From Armatimonas rosea (GTDB taxonomy: Bacteria; Armatimonadota; Armatimonadia; Armatimonadales; Armatimonadaceae), in contig NZ_JACHGW010000001.1 of assembly GCF_014202505.1 (NCBI RefSeq), forward strand, positions 1,116,001 through 1,180,000: a DNA stretch of 64,000 nucleotides, written 5' to 3'. Below are positions 34,323-44,230 of the stretch, in pieces. A program made the position numbers and the translations under genes. A model generated the notes under the pieces. The model saw only the letters and a list, made by a program, of their open reading frames with translations. It was not told where the DNA came from and did not search any database. How positions within the stretch are numbered: the stretch's first letter is position 1; the number at the start of each line of letters is the position of its first letter.

Positions 34323-35207
34323 TTACGAGGTTTTATTTTGGAGCGAGGAGGGTAGCTCTAGGAAGTCCCGCCCGACGACAATCGTGCCGGAGAAGTAGGG
34401 GCGGACGGCATCGTGCCAGACCGAGTCGGGGAGGGGGGCACCGCCGGGGACAAAGTGCGAGAGGACGAGGGTCTTGACACCTGCCTCGGTGGCGACCCGG
34501 CCGACTTGCTCCGGCGTGGAGTGGCTGGCGTACAGGTGCTCCCGGAGGGTCTTGGCATTGGGCTCGCTGGCGATCAGCGGCTCCAGTGCGCTGGGGAGCA
34601 TGATCTCGTGCACCAGGAGATCGGCACCGGTGGCAAGCTCGACCACACTCTTGCTGTAGGTGGTGTCGCCGGAGAAGACCACCGAGCGGTCGGGCGTGTC
34701 GAAGCGGTAGGCAAAGGAGTGCTTCAGCGGCGGATGGGCATTGAGCGCCGCCCGCACCCGGACGCCGCCCTCGCTCAGTAGCTCGCCGGGCTTGGTGAGC
34801 TCCCGGATGCTCACAAAGCTCTCAAACGGCGGCCTGCCTTCGTCGGCGATCCGCGTCTTGATGTCCAGCGCCGCAAATGCCTGGAAGTGCTTCAGCATCG
34901 CCTTGAGCGGCGGCGGCCCCCAGAGCGTGAGCGGCTTGCTCGGGTTGGTCGCCCACGCCAAGAGAGCCAGTGTCCCCATATCGGCGCTATGGTCCGAGTG
35001 CTGGTGCGTCAGAAAGACATGCCGGAAGCTATTGATCCCAATTTTCGCCTTCGCCAGCTGTTGCCCGACCCCGTTACCCGCATCGATCACAAAGGTCTCA
35101 TCGCCGACTACCAGCGCATACGCCGACGGTGCCCGGTTGGCTTTGGGGGTCGGGCCACCTGCCGTCCCCAGTAAGATCAAGCGGGAGGGAGCCGCATCGT
35201 GGCTCAT
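34323..35207 (-). CDS. MBL-fold metallohydrolase (RNase Z-like)
   Basis: A 294-residue metallo-beta-lactamase fold protein. LILLGTAGGPTP opens it; the metal motif is LTHQHSDHSAD (about 65-75), with the later GDTTYSKS, HEIMLPSAL and LVLSHFVPGG supplying further ligands. The arrangement resembles RNase Z/arylsulfatase-type MBL proteins, but without the exosite that marks true tRNase Z; the substrate is therefore unknown. Its ATG overlaps the upstream oxidase stop by 4 bases, so the pair forms an operon. Confidence 0.85.
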   Translation of the reverse strand: MSHDAAPSRLILLGTAGGPTPKANRAPSAYALVVGDETFVIDAGNGVGQQLAKAKIGINSFRHVFLTHQHSDHSADMGTLALLAWATNPSKPLTLWGPPPLKAMLKHFQAFAALDIKTRIADEGRPPFESFVSIRELTKPGELLSEGGVRVRAALNAHPPLKHSFAYRFDTPDRSVVFSGDTTYSKSVVELATGADLLVHEIMLPSALEPLIASEPNAKTLREHLYASHSTPEQVGRVATEAGVKTLVLSHFVPGGAPLPDSVWHDAVRPYFSGTIVVGRDFLELPSSLQNKTS

Positions 35208-36436
35208 CCGAGCACTTGCTCCAAAAACGCATTCCAGAACTTGCCGCTGGGATCGAATTCTTTGCAGAGGCGCAGGAACTCGGGGAGCTTGGGGTAGTTT
35301 GTGGGGCGCATCGTGAAGACCTTGCCCCAGTGTGGACGCGGGGCAAACGGGGCGAGAGCGGCCTCGATAGTCGGGAGGAGAGCGAGCACTTCGGGGATAT
35401 TCTGTTTCCAGGTGAAGTGGAAGCCGACCGAGTCGCGCTGGTAGTGGGGGCTCAGCCAGAGGTTGTCAGCGGCGATCGTGCGGATCTCGGAGATCATCAG
35501 GTGCGGTGCGAGTTTTTCTCTCAGCGCGGCGATTGCCGTAAAAGCGGCGAGGGCGTCTCTGCGGTCCACGAAGTACTCGCTCTGGAGCTCCGCGCCGCTG
35601 CTGGGGGTGAAGGCGAGCTTGAAGTGCGGCAGGCGCTCGTGCCAGGGGCCGGGGATGCCGCACTGGGGTGTGCAGCTCTCGGCGGAGTGATCGGGAAGCG
35701 GGTGGCGGTCCTCGGTGGCTTTTTGCGCGCCAAAGAGCGTCTCGGGAAAGTCGCCCGTCCTGGACTTCACCCAGACCTGGTTGATAGAGTCGCTCTGCCA
35801 GTCGGTGAAGAGGCTGACGGAGTAACCGCTGCCGGTGATTGCATCGAAGTGGGCGTGCAGCGCCGCGACAGGGAGGTGGGTGTAGGCGGTCTGCGCGATC
35901 TCAAAGGTCGGCTCGAGGGCGAGCGTGAGCTGCGTCACGACGCCGAGTGCGCCCAGGTGCACCACCATGCCGTCGAAGTCCGCGCCGTGTGTCGCACGGG
36001 AGACGGCTACTTTGTCGCCACTAGCCGTGACCAGCTCCATGCCGACAACCGAGGTCGCGAGGTTCCCGTTGCCATCTCCTGAGCCATGGGTCCCGGTCGC
36101 CACCGCGCCCGCCACGGAGATATGGGGCAGCGATGCTAGGTTGGGAAGCCCAAAGCCCTCCGCGTGCAAGAAGCTCGCCAGCTCGCCGTAGCGCACCCCG
36201 CTCTCTATGGTGACCGTCCGCTGCTCCCGGTCCAGCCCAAGAATCTTGGTGAGCCGCTCGGTCGAGAGCATGTCCTGGGGGCAGTCCGCAATCGTGTTGA
36301 AACAGTGGCGCGTCCCGAGGGCGCGCAGTTTTTGGCACTGACAGACCAGGTCCTGGACCTGCGCCACACTCGTGGGCTTGTGGAGCCACTCCGCGCTATA
36401 GGTTAGGTTGCCCGCCCAGTTCTTTCGGCTTTCCAT
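35204..36436 (-). CDS. FAD-linked alditol oxidase-like protein (AldO/lactone oxidase family)
   Basis: A 410-residue VAO-type flavoprotein. RALGTRHCFNTIAD (38-51) holds His44, aligned with the His that binds FAD covalently in alditol oxidases. The FAD-binding domain continues with VRYGELASFLHAEGFGLPNLASLP, then AVATGTHGSG. The C-terminal ALO domain ends FDPSGKFWNAFLEQVLG, as in AldO. AldO oxidises sugar alcohols with oxygen, producing H2O2. ATG 36436 is set by the TACAAT box 6 bases upstream. It is followed by the MBL hydrolase in the same operon; the link between them is unclear. Confidence 0.9.
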   Translation of the reverse strand: MESRKNWAGNLTYSAEWLHKPTSVAQVQDLVCQCQKLRALGTRHCFNTIADCPQDMLSTERLTKILGLDREQRTVTIESGVRYGELASFLHAEGFGLPNLASLPHISVAGAVATGTHGSGDGNGNLATSVVGMELVTASGDKVAVSRATHGADFDGMVVHLGALGVVTQLTLALEPTFEIAQTAYTHLPVAALHAHFDAITGSGYSVSLFTDWQSDSINQVWVKSRTGDFPETLFGAQKATEDRHPLPDHSAESCTPQCGIPGPWHERLPHFKLAFTPSSGAELQSEYFVDRRDALAAFTAIAALREKLAPHLMISEIRTIAADNLWLSPHYQRDSVGFHFTWKQNIPEVLALLPTIEAALAPFAPRPHWGKVFTMRPTNYPKLPEFLRLCKEFDPSGKFWNAFLEQVLG

Positions 36437-36442
36437 GGGGCT

Positions 36443-36448
36443 ATTGTA
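36443..36448 (-). promoter_or_regulatory. -10 box (TACAAT) for the AldO-like operon
   Basis: Minus strand TACAAT, AGCCCC, then ATG 36436: a 6-base gap. AGCCC after the box recurs at the 55071 promoter (AGCCCT). Confidence 0.65.
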
Positions 36449-36472
36449 CGGTAATCTGCCTATCGCCGACGG

Positions 36473-36478
36473 TATACT
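36473..36478 (+). promoter_or_regulatory. -10 box (TATACT) for the BaiN-like gene
   Basis: TATACT ends 7 bases before ATG 36486. It faces away from the AldO promoter within a 49-base divergent spacer. Confidence 0.55.
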
Positions 36479-36485
36479 TGCCCGT

Positions 36486-37751
36486 ATGACTGAGGTGATT
36501 GTGGTGGGCGGTGGGGCGGCGGGGATGCTTGCGGCGTGGCGGGCGGCGCAGCGGGGCGCACGGGTGACTCTGCTGGAGAAAAAGAGCCGGCTGGGGACCA
36601 AGATTCTGATCTCCGGGGGCGGGAAGTGCAACCTGACCCATGCGGGGGAGATGGAGGAGATTCGCCGCCAGTTCCGTAGCAATGAGGCCGGGTTTCTCAA
36701 GCCGTCGTTCTACCGCTTCACCAACGAGGACTTTCTGGAGCTGCTCACGGGGCAGGGGATGAAGGTCTACACCCGCCCCGATGGCCGCATCTTCCCCGTT
36801 CCGCCCACCGATGCCAAGGACGTTGTCGAGATTCTGGAGCGCCATGTCCGTGATGCTGGCGTGAAGGTGCGCCTCGACTGCCCCGTGGAGAAGATCCTCG
36901 TGGAGGGCGGCGTGGTGACCGGCGTCCAGGTTGGTGAGAAGGTGCTTCCCTGCACGCGGCTGATTGTCGCGGTCGGGGGCTCGTCGTTTCCGGGCACGGG
37001 CTGCACGGGCGATGGCTGGAAGTGGCTGGCGGAGCTAGGGCACACGATTGTGAGGCTGACCGCCGCGCTCGCCCCGCTCTACCTGGACCCCACCCCGCCC
37101 GACGACTGGAGTGGGGTGGCGCTCCGGGACTGTGTGCTCCGCGCCCGCAAGCAAAACCCTGACAGTAGCACGGGCAAGGAGCGCATGCACTGGCGCGGCG
37201 ACCTGCTCTTTACCCATAAAGGTGTCTCCGGTCCGACCGCACTCGGTGTCTCCCGCGAGATCGCCGAGGCACTGCCGGAGAACTCCACGGTCGAGGTCGA
37301 TCTCTACCCCGATGAGGCCTTCGAGCAAGTCACCGCGCGGCTCCTGGCCCAGGCGCAGCAGAACCCGAAAAAGACCCTGCTCGGCCTCATCGACGATGCC
37401 CCGCTCCCGGAGCGCCTGCGTAAGCCCTTGCTCGAATCTGCCAAGCTCGATCCCGCAACGCGGTGTGCACAGCTTACCGCCAAAGACCGCAATCGACTGG
37501 CAAATACGATTAAAGGCTGGCAAGTAGGCCGCGTTCGTGCCGTTCCACTGGAGCGCGGCGAGGTGGTCGCAGGGGGTGTGGCGCTTGATGAAGTCGATTC
37601 CAAAACGATGGAAAGCCGAAAGATCAAGGGCCTCTACCTCTGCGGCGAGGTACTCGATATCGCCGGTCCCGTCGGGGGCTACAACCTACAAGCCGCCTGG
37701 TCCACGGGCATCGTCGCCGGAGACAGCGCTGCCCAAAATGCCGTAGAATAG
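36486..37751 (+). CDS. NAD(P)/FAD-dependent oxidoreductase of the BaiN/HI0933 family
   Basis: A 421-residue flavoprotein. Dinucleotide motif VVGGGAAGMLAAWRAAQRG (6-24), then LLEKKSRLGTKILISGGGKCNLTH, the hallmark of the HI0933-like group. FTHKGVSGPTALGVSR marks the middle of the protein, and the C-terminus holds GGVALDEVDSKTMESRK and LYLCGEVLDIAGPVGGYNLQAAWSTG, the second FAD contact. Members reduce C=C bonds in some gut bacteria (BaiN), but most have unknown substrates. Monocistronic or with the downstream Uma2 gene, which starts 4 bases later but has its own -10 box. Confidence 0.92.
   Translation: MTEVIVVGGGAAGMLAAWRAAQRGARVTLLEKKSRLGTKILISGGGKCNLTHAGEMEEIRRQFRSNEAGFLKPSFYRFTNEDFLELLTGQGMKVYTRPDGRIFPVPPTDAKDVVEILERHVRDAGVKVRLDCPVEKILVEGGVVTGVQVGEKVLPCTRLIVAVGGSSFPGTGCTGDGWKWLAELGHTIVRLTAALAPLYLDPTPPDDWSGVALRDCVLRARKQNPDSSTGKERMHWRGDLLFTHKGVSGPTALGVSREIAEALPENSTVEVDLYPDEAFEQVTARLLAQAQQNPKKTLLGLIDDAPLPERLRKPLLESAKLDPATRCAQLTAKDRNRLANTIKGWQVGRVRAVPLERGEVVAGGVALDEVDSKTMESRKIKGLYLCGEVLDIAGPVGGYNLQAAWSTGIVAGDSAAQNAVE
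37744..37749 (+). promoter_or_regulatory. -10 box (TAGAAT) for the Uma2 gene
   Basis: TAGAAT spans the end of the upstream coding region and ends 6 bases before ATG 37756 (gap AGAGAC). Confidence 0.5.
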
Positions 37752-37755
37752 AGAC

Positions 37756-38310
37756 ATGATGACAAAGCCACGAACTAAGCTCTGGACACGCGAAGAAGCT
37801 CGTTTTCTTCAGCATAGTGGCTTGCTCGACGATGGGCAATATGAGCTAGTGGAGGGAGAGCTTCTACGAAAGATGCCAAAAAATCCGGCACATGTCACTG
37901 CAACACGCCAGACAAATCATTGGGCGGTGGAGCACTTTGGGGAGAGCTTTGTGCGTGCGCAGGATCCGCTGATTCTTGATCTTTTCAATGAGCCTGAGCC
38001 TGATGTTGCCATTACGAAAGATTCTGAGGATGCCTATCTTGAGCTTCACCCGACAGCGACGGAGGTGCACCTTGTGGTCGAAATCTCAGATAGCACGCTA
38101 GAGTACGATCTCACCCGCAAGGCCAGCCTCTACGCCCGAGCAGGTGTCGCGGAGTACTGGGTTCTTGATCTACCCAACCGTCGCCTTCATGTCCACCTTG
38201 ACCCGTCGGAAGCAGGCTATGGGCGCATCCTCACCCTCGCCGAGTCCCAGACCATCGCCCCGCTTGCCCATGCCGACGCCACTGTCTTGGTAAGCACTTT
38301 ACTTCCCTAG
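37756..38310 (+). CDS. Uma2 family (DUF820) putative endonuclease
   Basis: A 184-residue protein with the PD-(D/E)XK-like Uma2 fold: LDDGQYELVEGEL (24-36), EPEPDVAI (75-82), HLVVEISDST (about 102-111), then YDLTRKASLYARAGVAEYWVLD, which ends in the invariant YWVLD. Uma2 genes are present in many copies in cyanobacteria, Chloroflexi and Armatimonadota. Nuclease activity is predicted from the fold and not shown for most. The start may be 37756 or the next ATG at 37759. Confidence 0.92.
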   Translation: MMTKPRTKLWTREEARFLQHSGLLDDGQYELVEGELLRKMPKNPAHVTATRQTNHWAVEHFGESFVRAQDPLILDLFNEPEPDVAITKDSEDAYLELHPTATEVHLVVEISDSTLEYDLTRKASLYARAGVAEYWVLDLPNRRLHVHLDPSEAGYGRILTLAESQTIAPLAHADATVLVSTLLP

Positions 38311-38778
38311 ATGCGCCTCTATCGCTACCTGGGAGCGACGGAGCTACTCGCAGAGACTGCCCGCTGGCCGATAAAATCGGCCGCAGATTTAGAGGCGTGG
38401 CGCAAGGGAGTCTTTGGGAGCACCGCGACCTTTGTTGTCACTGCCGACGGTATGCTCTGGCTGGCGGACCAGCGCTCGGAGCATGTCTCGTGTGCCCGTG
38501 GTGCGGAGGTTCAAGCGGCGGGGGAGCTGATTTTTTCGGGCGAGGAGCTGATCGCCGCCACCAATCTCTCCACCGGCTACTGCCCCGAGCCTGAGTGCTG
38601 GGCGGCGCTTCAGGCCGCGCTCGATAGAGCGGGGATCGTGCATCCCGGTGGCTTTACAACAAGCTATCTCTTCCGGCGCTGTGACCGCTGCGGTCAGCGC
38701 AATGTCATCAAGGATGGCATTTTCGAGTGTGGTGTCTGCGGCGAGCCTCTGTCCATTGTCTGGAACTTCGCCCGCTAG
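38311..38778 (+). CDS. Hypothetical protein with C-terminal zinc ribbon
   Basis: A 155-residue protein beginning at the base after the Uma2 stop, so cotranscribed. No family is recognised. The last 35 residues contain CDRCGQRN and ECGVCG, a four-Cys zinc ribbon. The central part (TFVVTADGMLWLADQRSEHVSCARG) is likely beta-rich. The middle has two further cysteines in YCPEPECW. It is cytoplasmic, with no signal or membrane segment. It could bind nucleic acid or protein through the ribbon. Confidence 0.72.
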   Translation: MRLYRYLGATELLAETARWPIKSAADLEAWRKGVFGSTATFVVTADGMLWLADQRSEHVSCARGAEVQAAGELIFSGEELIAATNLSTGYCPEPECWAALQAALDRAGIVHPGGFTTSYLFRRCDRCGQRNVIKDGIFECGVCGEPLSIVWNFAR

Positions 38779-39150
38779 CTACGGAGGCTTTGGGAGCCAG
38801 CCCAGCAGGCGCGTGACCCAGAGCAGGAGCATGAGCACGATAAGCACCCATGAGCTCACGCGGAGGAGCTTTGGGGAGGGCTGGAGCCGCGGAAAGAAGC
38901 GCAGGACGACCGCACCGATAAGCAGGCCAAAGAAGACCGGGCCGAGGGGGTGGAGCCAGAAGGCACGCACGAGCTCGCCGTGGGCACAGCAGACCAGGGA
39001 GCGGCTCATCCCACAACCGGGGCAGGGAAGGTGGAAGAGGGCCTTGGTGGGGCAGAGAGGGGGGAGACCCAGGAGAGACTTGTTGTCCAGGCCTGGGGTG
39101 GGAACAAGAAAGAGGGCCAGCAAGAGAAACGGGGCCGGGTGCCAGAGCAC
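38779..39150 (-). CDS. DUF2752 membrane protein
   Basis: About 123 residues with three hydrophobic helices. The family motif is CPTKALFHLPCPGCGMSRSL, in which C-P-G-C-G-M-[ST]-R is the DUF2752 signature, followed by ELVRAFWLHPLGPVFF. Function unknown. I place the start at GTG 39150, which has AGGGGG 4 bases upstream and avoids overlap with the DUF4234 gene. An ATG at 39201 is in frame but overlaps that gene by 26 bases. A G/C-rich hairpin (CGGGTGC/GCACCCG) covers the GTG and could reduce its use. Confidence 0.78.
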   Translation of the reverse strand: MLWHPAPFLLLALFLVPTPGLDNKSLLGLPPLCPTKALFHLPCPGCGMSRSLVCCAHGELVRAFWLHPLGPVFFGLLIGAVVLRFFPRLQPSPKLLRVSSWVLIVLMLLLWVTRLLGWLPKPP

Positions 39151-39175
39151 CCGACCCCCTTTTTGTACAGACTCC

Positions 39176-39550
39176 CTAAGCACGCCGAGCGTAGATCTCA
39201 TTGAGCTCGTTCTGTTGCAGGAACGGAACCACCATGCCCAGGCCGTAGATCGGGCCGGCACCGAGGATATCCAGCACCAGGTAGAGCCCGCTGTTGTTCC
39301 GGGACGTAATCCCGGCCAGCTGTTGCATCCGCTCGATCTTCTGCGCGGTCAGGATGTCCCAGGCAATACCCCAGAGCGTCCCCGTGAAGATCAGCAGGAG
39401 CAGGTGGACAATCGGGGGGATGCCCTGCTCGCCCGTGTACTCGTCCATCTCCTGGCTGGTCTTGTAGAGCCAGTAGAAGTAGTAGAGCCCACAAGTAACC
39501 AACATCAAGATCGCCATCATCAGCAGGTCGCGTCGTGTTCCATTTCGCAT
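39176..39550 (-). CDS. DUF4234 membrane protein
   Basis: A 124-residue protein. RNGTRRDLLMMAILMLVTCGLYYFYWLYKTSQEM is the DUF4234 opening: a helix with C-G-L-Y-x-x-Y-W, then a charged turn. Two more helices (about 46-66 and 93-110) bring the total to three. Function unknown; related proteins often have an extra zinc ribbon at the N-terminus, absent here. It precedes the DUF2752 gene, and small DUF2752/DUF4234 pairs recur in bacteria. Confidence 0.82.
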   Translation of the reverse strand: MRNGTRRDLLMMAILMLVTCGLYYFYWLYKTSQEMDEYTGEQGIPPIVHLLLLIFTGTLWGIAWDILTAQKIERMQQLAGITSRNNSGLYLVLDILGAGPIYGLGMVVPFLQQNELNEIYARRA

Positions 39551-39607
39551 TGAAGAATCGTGCCTCCACTTCCTACGACACGCGACCTACTGATTTAGTT
39601 ACAAGGG

Positions 39608-39720
39608 GTACTTCTCCTCCCCCCAGCCCCCTCCTCACCTAAAGGCAAGGAGGGGGAGCCAGAGAGAGGGTTTTCCGAAAGTCCCTTGCCTTTAGGTGAG
39701 GGGTTGGGGAGAGGAGAGGT
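39608..39720. repeat. Large palindromic G/C-rich repeat downstream of eno
   Basis: CCTCACCTAAAGGCAAGG (39633-39650) pairs perfectly with CCTTGCCTTTAGGTGAGG (39684-39701). The outer arms CTCCTCCCCCCA and GGGGAGAGGAGAG extend the pairing. It shares CCTCCCCCCAGCCCCCTCC with the copy at 15113. It could also act as the enolase terminator. Confidence 0.8.
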
Positions 39721-39722
39721 AC

Positions 39723-41050
<1,328 letters not shown>

Positions 41051-41091
41051 GCACGCGCGGAGACCCGCTTGTTTCTCAGGCGTTTAAGAGT

Positions 41092-42384
41092 TTAGCGGGC
41101 GCTTAAGATGCGGCCAAAGAGCCCACCGCGGCGGGCTTCTTTCGCGACAGGGGCAGGGCTTGGCGCGGGCATGTGGGTGGGGCGAGCGATTGTCTGCATC
41201 TCCGCAACGGCCTGGCAGTGGAGCGCTCGCTGGCAGAGTGTCCCCAGGAACGCGTCTTGCTCGACACTGATCAGCGGGTACTCCCGGCGGATGTAGGCGA
41301 GCTGCTGGAGCACCTGGCGGGGGAGGGCTTCGGTCTCGCGCTGGATTCGCTCGAGGGCGGAGCTCATGCGGGACTGGCGGATATTGTCCGACGACTTGTC
41401 CTGGTAGAGGGTGAGGAAGCACTGCTGGATCGGTCCCACACAGAGCAGGTCCTTGCTCAGGCGGACGATCTCCTGCTGGATCTCGGACTTATGGATCAGC
41501 TCACCAAAGCGCACCCGGCGTGGGTCTTCGTCGGCGAGGGGCAGCTCCTGGAGGTGCAGCAAGAGCTGGCGCGTCCAGACATAGTACTCCTCGTTGAGGA
41601 AGAGCTCCGCCGTGCGGATAAAGGCATCGGCTGCGATCCCAACTTTATCGGCGGGGATGACATCCAGGAGGCGGTGTGCGGTCAGGGCCGCGTTCTTCTC
41701 GTCCTCGTTCTGGATATAGACCATCACGAGCTGGAGCAGGGCATTGAAGTCCGAGAAGTCCTCTTCCTGGTCCATGAAGATCGCCTCTTCGAGCGCTTCG
41801 ATCAGCTCACGGGTGCGCCCCTGGCTTCGGTAGATGCGGGCGAGGAGCAGCTGGGCATCGTAGTGGGCTTCGTTAAGCTCTAGGACCCGCTTGAGCTCGG
41901 CCTCGGCCTCCGCAGGCTTTTGCTGGAACAGGTAGCAGCGGGCGAGCTTGCAGCGCAGCGCTTCGTCGTTGGGGGTCCGCCGCAGGAGCCACTGGTACTG
42001 GCGCTCGGCGAGGACATAGTCCCGGTTGCGCATCAAGAGCTGGGTCAGGAGCAGGCGCGGGCGCGGCAGGTCGGGAGCGAGCATCACCGCACTCTTGAGC
42101 AGGGAGAGCGCTTTCTGGGGGTCACGGTCGATCGCAAGAGCCGCCTGATCGACCAGGACGCGGACGCGCGGGCCACTCCTGCGGGTCTGGTCGTACTCGC
42201 TCCGGCGCTGGGGGTCGAGCAGGGTGTTGCGGGCCTCGTTGAGGGCCTGGTAGCGCTCGGGGTCACGCTGGGGTGGGCAGAGACGAACCAGACGAAAGTA
42301 AGCCTGCTGGATCTCGTCTTGGGTCGCCGTCTCGGGGACCTCCAGCGTGTCGTAAAGGCTCGTCTCGTAGGTTGTTTCGCTCAT
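41092..42384 (-). CDS. Divergent J-domain protein with TPR-like helices
   Basis: A 430-residue protein. The N-terminus (residues 9-67) has the J-domain outline: YDTLEVPETATQDEIQQAYFRLVR, ALNEARNTLLDPQRRSEYD. The diagnostic HPD tripeptide that stimulates Hsp70 ATPase is replaced by CPP (36-38). Residues about 75-240 form TPR-like repeats (QKALSLLKSAVMLAP, YVLAERQYQWLLRRTPND, AEAEAELKRVLELNE). The C-terminus is helical, then Pro-rich, ending KEARRGGLFGRILSAR. It is directly downstream of an Hsp70 gene, a natural partner. Binding to that Hsp70 through a non-canonical surface is inference. Confidence 0.85.
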   Translation of the reverse strand: MSETTYETSLYDTLEVPETATQDEIQQAYFRLVRLCPPQRDPERYQALNEARNTLLDPQRRSEYDQTRRSGPRVRVLVDQAALAIDRDPQKALSLLKSAVMLAPDLPRPRLLLTQLLMRNRDYVLAERQYQWLLRRTPNDEALRCKLARCYLFQQKPAEAEAELKRVLELNEAHYDAQLLLARIYRSQGRTRELIEALEEAIFMDQEEDFSDFNALLQLVMVYIQNEDEKNAALTAHRLLDVIPADKVGIAADAFIRTAELFLNEEYYVWTRQLLLHLQELPLADEDPRRVRFGELIHKSEIQQEIVRLSKDLLCVGPIQQCFLTLYQDKSSDNIRQSRMSSALERIQRETEALPRQVLQQLAYIRREYPLISVEQDAFLGTLCQRALHCQAVAEMQTIARPTHMPAPSPAPVAKEARRGGLFGRILSAR

Positions 42385-42430
42385 ACCGTGTCTTTTATTA
42401 TTGGTAGTGAGCGCTTTAGACTGGAGGGTG

Positions 42431-44185
42431 TTACGTCAACTCAAACAGCAAGTCCGTGAGCTTGTCCAGGCGCTTTCGGACCTCGTCCTCGTCGTTCTGG
42501 ATCACGGCGAGCTTGACAAAGCCGGCCATGTCATTCAGGGTACTGGCGATATCGGGGCGCTCCTTGACCTGGCGCTCAACCTGCTCGATCAGGGGCAAGA
42601 CCAGCCCCGCAAGGGGGGCGTTGCGCCAGACCTCCTGGGGAATCTCTGCGCCACCGGCTCCGGGGGCATCGAGGACGAACTTTCCATCGACCTGGACCAT
42701 AGGCGCACTGATGTAGCGTGCGGCGACCTCCAGGGTGCCATCGAGGGTGTAGCGGAACTCCACCTGGACAGGCTCGTCCTTGGACTCTTTATTGAGCGCA
42801 CGCAGCGCCAGCTCGGAGATCATCCGGTGCTCGCGGCAGAGGTTGCCCTCGGTGACCGCCTCGTAGATACGGATCGCGATGGGACCAGTGCCGTCCGAGA
42901 GGGTCATGTAGTCTCGCTTGGTGATCGCGGGCAGCTTGGCGTCCTTGGGGATCAGCTCGCTGAAGTAGTCCTCGACGAACTGCTCACTGCCGACCTGCTT
43001 GATCGTGGCCACTCCCAGCCGGTGCGGGGAGACATCCAGGATCATGATGTCTTTTTGCTGCTTCTGGTAGAGGTCCTGCTCGATTCCCGCCGCAATCGCC
43101 GCGCCCAGAGCCACGGCCTCATCGGGGTTCAGGCCGCCCGAGTAGAGCTCCTTCCCCGATGCGAACTGCAGGGCGCGCCGGAACATCGGGATGCGGCTGG
43201 AGCCCCCGATCGGCAGGATCACATCGATATCGTCCCACTTCAGCCGGGCGCGTGCTAGCGCTTCATTGACCACGGCCATGGCGCGCATGAGCATGTCTTC
43301 GAGCTGGGCATCGAGCTCATCGCGGGTGATCGTGCACACCAGGCTCTGGTCACCCACGAGATTGGGGAGGTTGACCTGGACACTCTCCGAGAACGAGAGG
43401 GTCTTCTTGACGATCTCTCCCTCTTCTTTGATGCGCTGGGCGGCCTTGCGGTCGCGCGAGGGGGGCGGCATCTTCTTGCCGGTGGTCTCCTTGAACTTAT
43501 CGCGCAGGAGCGCCATCACGGCCTCGTCGATATCTTTTCCGCCGAGCTTGTCGTCGCCCACCGACGTCCGAATATCCAGGATTCCCTCAAACATCTCTAG
43601 GACCGTCACATCGAGCGTCCCGCCGCCAAAGTCGAAGACCAACACCTTGCTCTGGTCGGCGATATGGCCCAGGCCGTAGGCGAGCGCCGCCGCGGTGGGC
43701 TCGTTGATCAGCCGGATGACCTCCAGGCCAGCGGCCTCGGCGGCCTTGCGGGTGGCCTCGCGGGCGGAGTTCTCAAAGCGTGCCGGCACCGAGATCACGA
43801 CATCCTTGACCTCACGGTTGAGCTTGGCCTCGGCGGCCTGCTTGAGGTGCTTGAGGATCTCAGTGCCGATCTCCTCAGGGAAGAAGACTTTCTTGCCGAG
43901 CTTGACGGTCTCGCCGGTGCCCATGAGGCGCTTGACCTCCATGGCCGTCCGGTCGTGGTAGGTGACCGCGCCGCTCTTGGCGACCGAGCCCACCACCAGC
44001 TGGCCGTCGGGCAGGAGCTGGACCATGCTGGGGACAATCGTGTCGCCGTTGAGGTCCTGGATCAGCTCGGGCTCACCGTCGGGGGTGAGGAAGGCGATGG
44101 CAGAGGTAGACGTACCAAGGTCTATCCCGATGATAGGACCGCTGGGAATATTTTTCGGAGCTACGCCACTGGGGGGTGTATTCAT
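42431..44185 (-). CDS. Hsp70 family chaperone (DnaK/HscC-like)
   Basis: A 584-residue Hsp70. ATPase domain motifs: GIDLGTSTSAIAF (20-32), EVKDVVISVPARFENSAR, INEPTAAALAYGLG, VFDFGGGTLDVTVLE, and ILPIGGSSRIP. The substrate-binding domain (about 395-520) starts ILDVSPHRLGVATI, and the lid is short, ending without the DnaK EEVD-like or acidic tail. GTST instead of DnaK GTTN and the shortened lid suggest a specialised Hsp70, not the housekeeping DnaK. It lies between PilB and the divergent J-protein, on the same strand. Confidence 0.93.
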   Translation of the reverse strand: MNTPPSGVAPKNIPSGPIIGIDLGTSTSAIAFLTPDGEPELIQDLNGDTIVPSMVQLLPDGQLVVGSVAKSGAVTYHDRTAMEVKRLMGTGETVKLGKKVFFPEEIGTEILKHLKQAAEAKLNREVKDVVISVPARFENSAREATRKAAEAAGLEVIRLINEPTAAALAYGLGHIADQSKVLVFDFGGGTLDVTVLEMFEGILDIRTSVGDDKLGGKDIDEAVMALLRDKFKETTGKKMPPPSRDRKAAQRIKEEGEIVKKTLSFSESVQVNLPNLVGDQSLVCTITRDELDAQLEDMLMRAMAVVNEALARARLKWDDIDVILPIGGSSRIPMFRRALQFASGKELYSGGLNPDEAVALGAAIAAGIEQDLYQKQQKDIMILDVSPHRLGVATIKQVGSEQFVEDYFSELIPKDAKLPAITKRDYMTLSDGTGPIAIRIYEAVTEGNLCREHRMISELALRALNKESKDEPVQVEFRYTLDGTLEVAARYISAPMVQVDGKFVLDAPGAGGAEIPQEVWRNAPLAGLVLPLIEQVERQVKERPDIASTLNDMAGFVKLAVIQNDEDEVRKRLDKLTDLLFELT

Positions 44186-44230
44186 AACGTCTATTAACTA
44201 TTGTGCGCTTTTGGAAGGCGATTCTTTAGG

